Of a stretch of DNA of 64,000 nucleotides, positions 59,596-64,000 are shown piece by piece. Made by a program: the position numbers and the translations under genes. The stretch lies in contig NC_135362.1 of assembly GCF_051622035.1 (NCBI RefSeq), positions 27,401,001 through 27,465,000 of the forward strand, read 5' to 3'. Numbering within the stretch: the first letter of the stretch is position 1; each line of letters begins with the position of its first letter. This DNA is from Arctopsyche grandis (Eukaryota; Arthropoda; Insecta; Trichoptera; Hydropsychidae). The notes beneath the pieces were generated by a model. The model made no database searches, was not told where the DNA came from, and worked only from the letters and a program-made list of their open reading frames with translations.

Positions 59596-60849
59596 TAATA
59601 AATAAAATTTCACCAACCGGAAGTGGCAACGTACTCTTTCGTACATTTTCAGACGATTTATCTCAAACGAATGCGTATATTGAACGACTTTTTTTTCTTC
59701 ACCGCAAAAGTTTAAGATGTGAACCCTCAAACTTAAGATGCGGTTTTATTTTCAGTTCCTAAACGCCACTTTCAAAGGTGCACCGTATATTCACCTCGTC
59801 TAGACGAGGTCGTACAAGTACCCTGGGTGCACAGAGAAATGCTCATTCGAGACCCCCTCACCTACCCATACACATATGTACATGCATATATATTGCACTT
59901 TATACCCCATAACTTTTCTTCACATTTGCAAAATTGATTCGAAACAATGTGTCCGTCCACTTGCTATGTAATCGTCGATCGAGACGTTACATTATGTACG
60001 AGTACATTACATTACACGTGCGAACGTTACTACGTATTAGAGGTCAACGTTTAAATATGTATATCGTGACCTCTAATTTCGGATGGCTAATGGACGCCTC
60101 TGCGTGTTCGCGCTTAAACTCGTCGATCGAACGTTACTCCTAATATGACCTTTTTCGATGTTACTATTTCATTTGCATGCTTTAAATGTTTGATGAGTGA
60201 AAAATCGTTACGTAGCGTCGAAACGACGAATCGGTCGCTCTTTTCAGCCAAAACGCTATCAGCTACGCTGAGCATGTGCGCCAGTGGGACGCTTTGTAGA
60301 TCTGTAGAAAGAGTGAGTTGGCAGCAATGCTTGAAATCAGGATTTTCTTTCAAAAAAATCATATAGAACATTAATAAGCATATATTGAAGGAAAAAGTAC
60401 CAGAATAAAAATATTATCCTTATTTAATACTAGTGTTGGAAAGGAATTGTTATACGAATCACAAACGAGGCTATTATCGCTAGTGTTTTCAGCGTGAATG
60501 TGTGTGGCGCGGATCTCTTGCGTTCTTATGAACTGTGGTAATTGTAATATTTAAATCTCCATGCGTGTCCATACCCAAAAACATATAAAAATATGTATGT
60601 GGGATTTAGTTTTATAACCTAGAAAAATGAATGTATGAATGATTAAGTTGGCATGAATGATGAGGTTGGTAACATGTAATGTGACGCTTAGATCGTTGTA
60701 GCTCTCCGAGTAATAAACTGCCCAACGAGTCTCATTTCTCTCAACGAGTCTCATTTGCAACGCCTATGTCTCCTGACGACCTGATCCTACATATACATAA
60801 AAATAGCGCTAAATTTATAATTTAAAAGTATATTATATTATTTTTTTTT

Positions 60850-61296
60850 ATTTTTATTTCATACCAGGAAGGCATTACAGGTAAAACCCAATGCGCCTTC
60901 CTGGCCAATTACAAACAATACAGAATTTTTTATTATATAAGTCGCTAAATTACGAGACACTGACTTAAACTCGATAATTAACGAGACATCTATGATTTGT
61001 ACATACATTTTTATTGTAATATTTACATTAATCATACTCAAATAGTGGTGACATAGTGGGTAGGAAGGATTTTTAGCCAATTTTTAATCGGGAATCGTTT
61101 CAACAATGAAATCAGAGAAAATTGGCAAACTCTGATAGGAAACGATCGACCAGGAGTCACAAATCCTGGTCTGACCAGCAGCATTACAGATCTACTCGGA
61201 AAAATTATTTTTCAATCGAGGTCAGCTCAAGGGATCGAACCCGGCGCCTCTCAGTGTTAAGCAGAAGCTTAACGACCGAGCCACGCTGCTGGCTAT
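60850..61296 (-). mobile_element. SINE-1, full-length copy 2
   Basis: Same structure as 58680-59140 with few differences. Hairpin at 60864-60904, and head with GCGTGGCTCGGTCGTTAAGC and B box GGGTTCGATCC on the minus strand. Probably a recent insertion. Confidence 0.85.
60864..60904 (-). ncRNA. SINE 3' hairpin H6
   Basis: Same stem as H5 (CCAGGAAG with CTTCCTGG). The loop differs by one base (GGGTTTTACCTGT). Confidence 0.75.
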
Positions 61297-61299
61297 TTT

Positions 61300-62935
61300 T
61301 GATGAATCATATAAACAGGCAAAAATTTATAGCATTTTATACTTGTCTATCAGAATCGGTAATATTTAGAGGGGGGCTTTCTCCAAAACCCCTCCTCCCC
61401 CCTCAGATCATGCCTAAGTCACAATCTCATAATATCTTAAGTATAGCCTCAAATATATATGCTTAAGTATAGCCTCAATAGCCTTTTTTATATGTACTGT
61501 ACGCAGCTGGTTCATTCTGTAAGTATTATATAAAAAAAATTTAAGTCCTTTATAGATATGATGCAAAGTGTATGAATTGAGAAGTTTGTATTAAATATAA
61601 TAAGGGTAGAAATTAAGAATAAAGTGAAGTATATTGTATGTATGTATTTATGTAGGTTAAGTGCAAAAATATATGAGAGAGAATAACAAGTAAATATAAT
61701 AAAGTAAATCATATTAGAGGCTGTGGGAAATGGAAAAAAGTAAGGTTACGGAAAATGCGAATGAAATAATCAGTACATACGGAATGGAAGAGAAGAATAA
61801 TAAAAGTAAAAGTAGGTGTATTCATAAAATATAATATACAGAAGTTAGACAAAAAAAAGAAACGAAAGTACGAAAGCTATTGAGAGAGTGAAAGGAAGTG
61901 CAGGATTAAAGTCGAAAAGTGCATCGTTTCATCTCTCATTTTTCACCAACTTTCTATTATCGTTGTTTTGTTAACACACTTCAAACCGGAAGCGCGGCGT
62001 GCGCCCAACTTACAACCGCTCACCGGTCACGCAAAAATTGCGTCCCGCATACTATATTGCAGAAACCCGCTACGAAAACGGGACAGTTTAACTATTTAAA
62101 TAAAAGTCGTAACTTAGTGCTGTTAAAAAAAGGTAAAATTTTACAAGCGATGCACAAAAGTCCTCGTCAGCTTGATTTAATGTGCTCGAGATACATATAT
62201 GTATGTTAAAATAATTAAAGGCGATTAAAGTGAAATGTATATTTTTACAGTTTATTTTGTTACGTAGAAGCGAAACCGCATTTTCTCCATTACGTTACGA
62301 GCTAGCCGTTTGCGGTTTCGCGATTTTCAAACCCATCTCATGCGAAATGTACTTGTTTACTACAATATTTATCTTGGATACCGCGTGCGAGTCTACACAC
62401 AATCGGTGAAATATGTTTGTTGTTTGTTGTTCATAATTAAATCCAATGTAACAATGGGACGTTAGTTATTTCTCAATTCAAATTTATACGCGATTTTTGC
62501 CGATATAACGATTGTAATCTTAAATAATAATCGATAGATTTTACACGACTTGCGCAAATGTTATATTATATTATGCATGTTACATATATACTTATATTTA
62601 AATATGCAAATAGAAGATTCTGGAATAATCAATCTAACTTAATAGAAATACATTGATCATTTTACTTATATATTCTTATTATATAAAAATATATAATTTT
62701 CTAAATTTGATTATTGTGTAATGCTTATTGTGTAAACATACATACATATTTACAAAAGTTTCAGTCCAATCCATAAAGCGGCTTAGGACATACAATTACC
62801 TCCAAATATATAAATATGTAAATATTTATGACAACCATAAAAACGTGACCAGTGATCGATCCGATATAGCGTGAGACGAAAAATTGAGCATGCTGTCGCA
62901 TTTTTATTAAATAATTTCTTATTTAACTATATAAT
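61300..62935. other. AT-rich intergenic DNA, one hairpin
   Basis: No gene recognised. AGCGAAACCGCA at 62268 and TGCGGTTTCGC at 62308 form an imperfect hairpin. 61980 has a CCGGAAGCG core. Confidence 0.42.
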
Positions 62936-62939
62936 ATAA

Positions 62940-63310
62940 CTAGTGCTTTTCCCGGCTTCGCTCGGTATTTGTAATATAAACCTCTAATAGTAAACATTTT
63001 ATTAAATTTATTTCAATAGTTTTATTTTATATAAATTTATTAGAATACTCATTTGCTATTTTTATTAAATTGACAGTCACGAACAAACAAACATATGTAC
63101 TAAGTCTCTTTCGAAATTATATGTATACCAAAATCCGGCGCCCCCCTCCCCCCCCCGGTGCCTGTGCCCCCGGGGACTTCGAATCCTTTGAATCGAAAAA
63201 AATCGAATCGGCGCCTATGAATCGAAAAAATAAATAAATCGAATGTGTTGTCTACGAACCAACCAACCAAGGTTACATACATATGTATATGCAAAGTCTT
63301 TTTCGAAATT
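62940..63310 (-). mobile_element. Helitron family 2, minus strand, compound copy
   Basis: Starts CTAGTGCTTTTCCCGGCTTC, the complement of the family 3' end. 5'-type blocks (CTCTTTCGAAATTATA) appear at about 63105 and 63298, with a C-rich segment between, as in 55328-55846. The right end is cut by the LINE tail at about 63312. Confidence 0.7.
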
Positions 63311-63311
63311 A

Positions 63312-64000
63312 TATTTATTTATTTAATTTATTATTTATAATAATAATAACAATAAAATTACCAGTGTGACCTGACAGGTTGCCCCAAAGCGTCACACTAG
63401 TTTTACAAAACAAAAGAAAGAAAATAACAAAATAAAAACAATAAAAATTCCAATCATTCATCTCATTTAAATAGTCTCGTGTTGAATCTCAAGAACCTAA
63501 CCAGCTCATCAACATGACAATTGAACAGGTCCAAATGCTCATCAATCACATTAAGGAACCGGATAGCCTTTACAAGAGACGAGCTATTGAAAGCAGACGT
63601 TTTCGCAGAAATAGGTTGGAAAAGTAAATGATGACGCAAAGCTCTACCGCATTCAGGCGCCGAAAATTTAAATTCAAATAAAATCGAAGGGTTGTCGGTT
63701 CTTCCCTTTAATACCCAAATAAATATTTGGAAATGGCAATAATTCTTCTCGAAGAAAGTGAGTCAAAGCCTAGCATACCTTGTAAAAAGGCAGTGGGAAA
63801 TAATGGTTCCTTTTCGAAACCACCCGTTGAAATCAACGAACCCAACACTATTCAATCTAATTCTCGTTATTTAGTCACTTGACTTGCGAGAAAAATATCT
63901 CCCGTATAAGAGCTCAGTACACATTAAAACGACGCGGCACGACCAGTCTACCTCCAATAATCGAGGTAGATCATTTCAATGGATGTGCGTCGCTCCCCGT
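63312..64000 (-). mobile_element. LINE 3' fragment, minus strand, runs off the window
   Basis: From right to left: remnant reading frame with GRALRHHLLFQPISAKTSAF and SSLVKAIRFLNVIDEHLDLF (63720-63475), stop, A/T-rich UTR, hairpin 63363-63398, and an AAATAAATAAAT tail. The protein tail is of the same type as at 5391-5663 (R/K-AIR-LN). Confidence 0.72.
63363..63398 (-). ncRNA. LINE 3' hairpin H7
   Basis: Minus strand: AGTGTGAC pairs with GTCACACT around GCTTTGGGGCAACCTGTCAG. The loop is close to H3 and the stem is unrelated. Confidence 0.68.

Overview
The window is AT-rich, intron-bearing nuclear DNA from an insect. Two conserved, spliced nervous-system-type genes lie on the + strand in the left half, and nearly everything else is repetitive DNA. 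The gene structure, the insect-type channel, a type-9-like adenylyl cyclase, short TTAGG-like tracts, tRNA-derived SINEs, Helitrons and MITEs all point to an insect. I cannot name the order.

1-7099: the 3' part of a Cys-loop (GABA/glycine-like) chloride-channel subunit gene. Six coding exons run from the Cys-loop to the stop codon. Intron 2 carries a 1439-bp hAT element inserted in an older repeat, and intron 5 carries the 3' end of a LINE.

7100-17880: intergenic, with no convincing gene. It holds Helitrons, foldback elements, SINEs, a MITE nested inside another MITE, and a roughly 1-kb nested palindrome that ends just upstream of the next gene.

17884-29628: a complete adenylyl cyclase gene resembling Drosophila Ac13E and mammalian ADCY9. 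It has seven coding exons with a CpG-rich first exon, and predicts 1419 residues. All splice phases agree and the summed coding length is 4260 nt. Its introns contain foldback elements and a broken LINE that has itself been split by a foldback.

29629-64000: no gene I can support, apart from one weak CpG-rich candidate exon near 37.5 kb. The rest is LINE, SINE, Helitron and MITE copies, a 1.2-kb degenerate satellite, and long TA microsatellites.

The most interesting signal is a 3'-terminal RNA hairpin shared by LINE fragments and a tRNA-derived SINE family at seven loci. Its loop is conserved while its stem sequences differ completely but remain base-paired. This is what a LINE reverse transcriptase recognising tail structure would leave behind, and one SINE family appears to have used two different LINE tails. 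Other leads are a dispersed repeat of about 145-bp units with a CCGGAAGTGG core, empty-site evidence for two transposon insertions, and family-atypical residues in the channel pore and the cyclase forskolin pocket.
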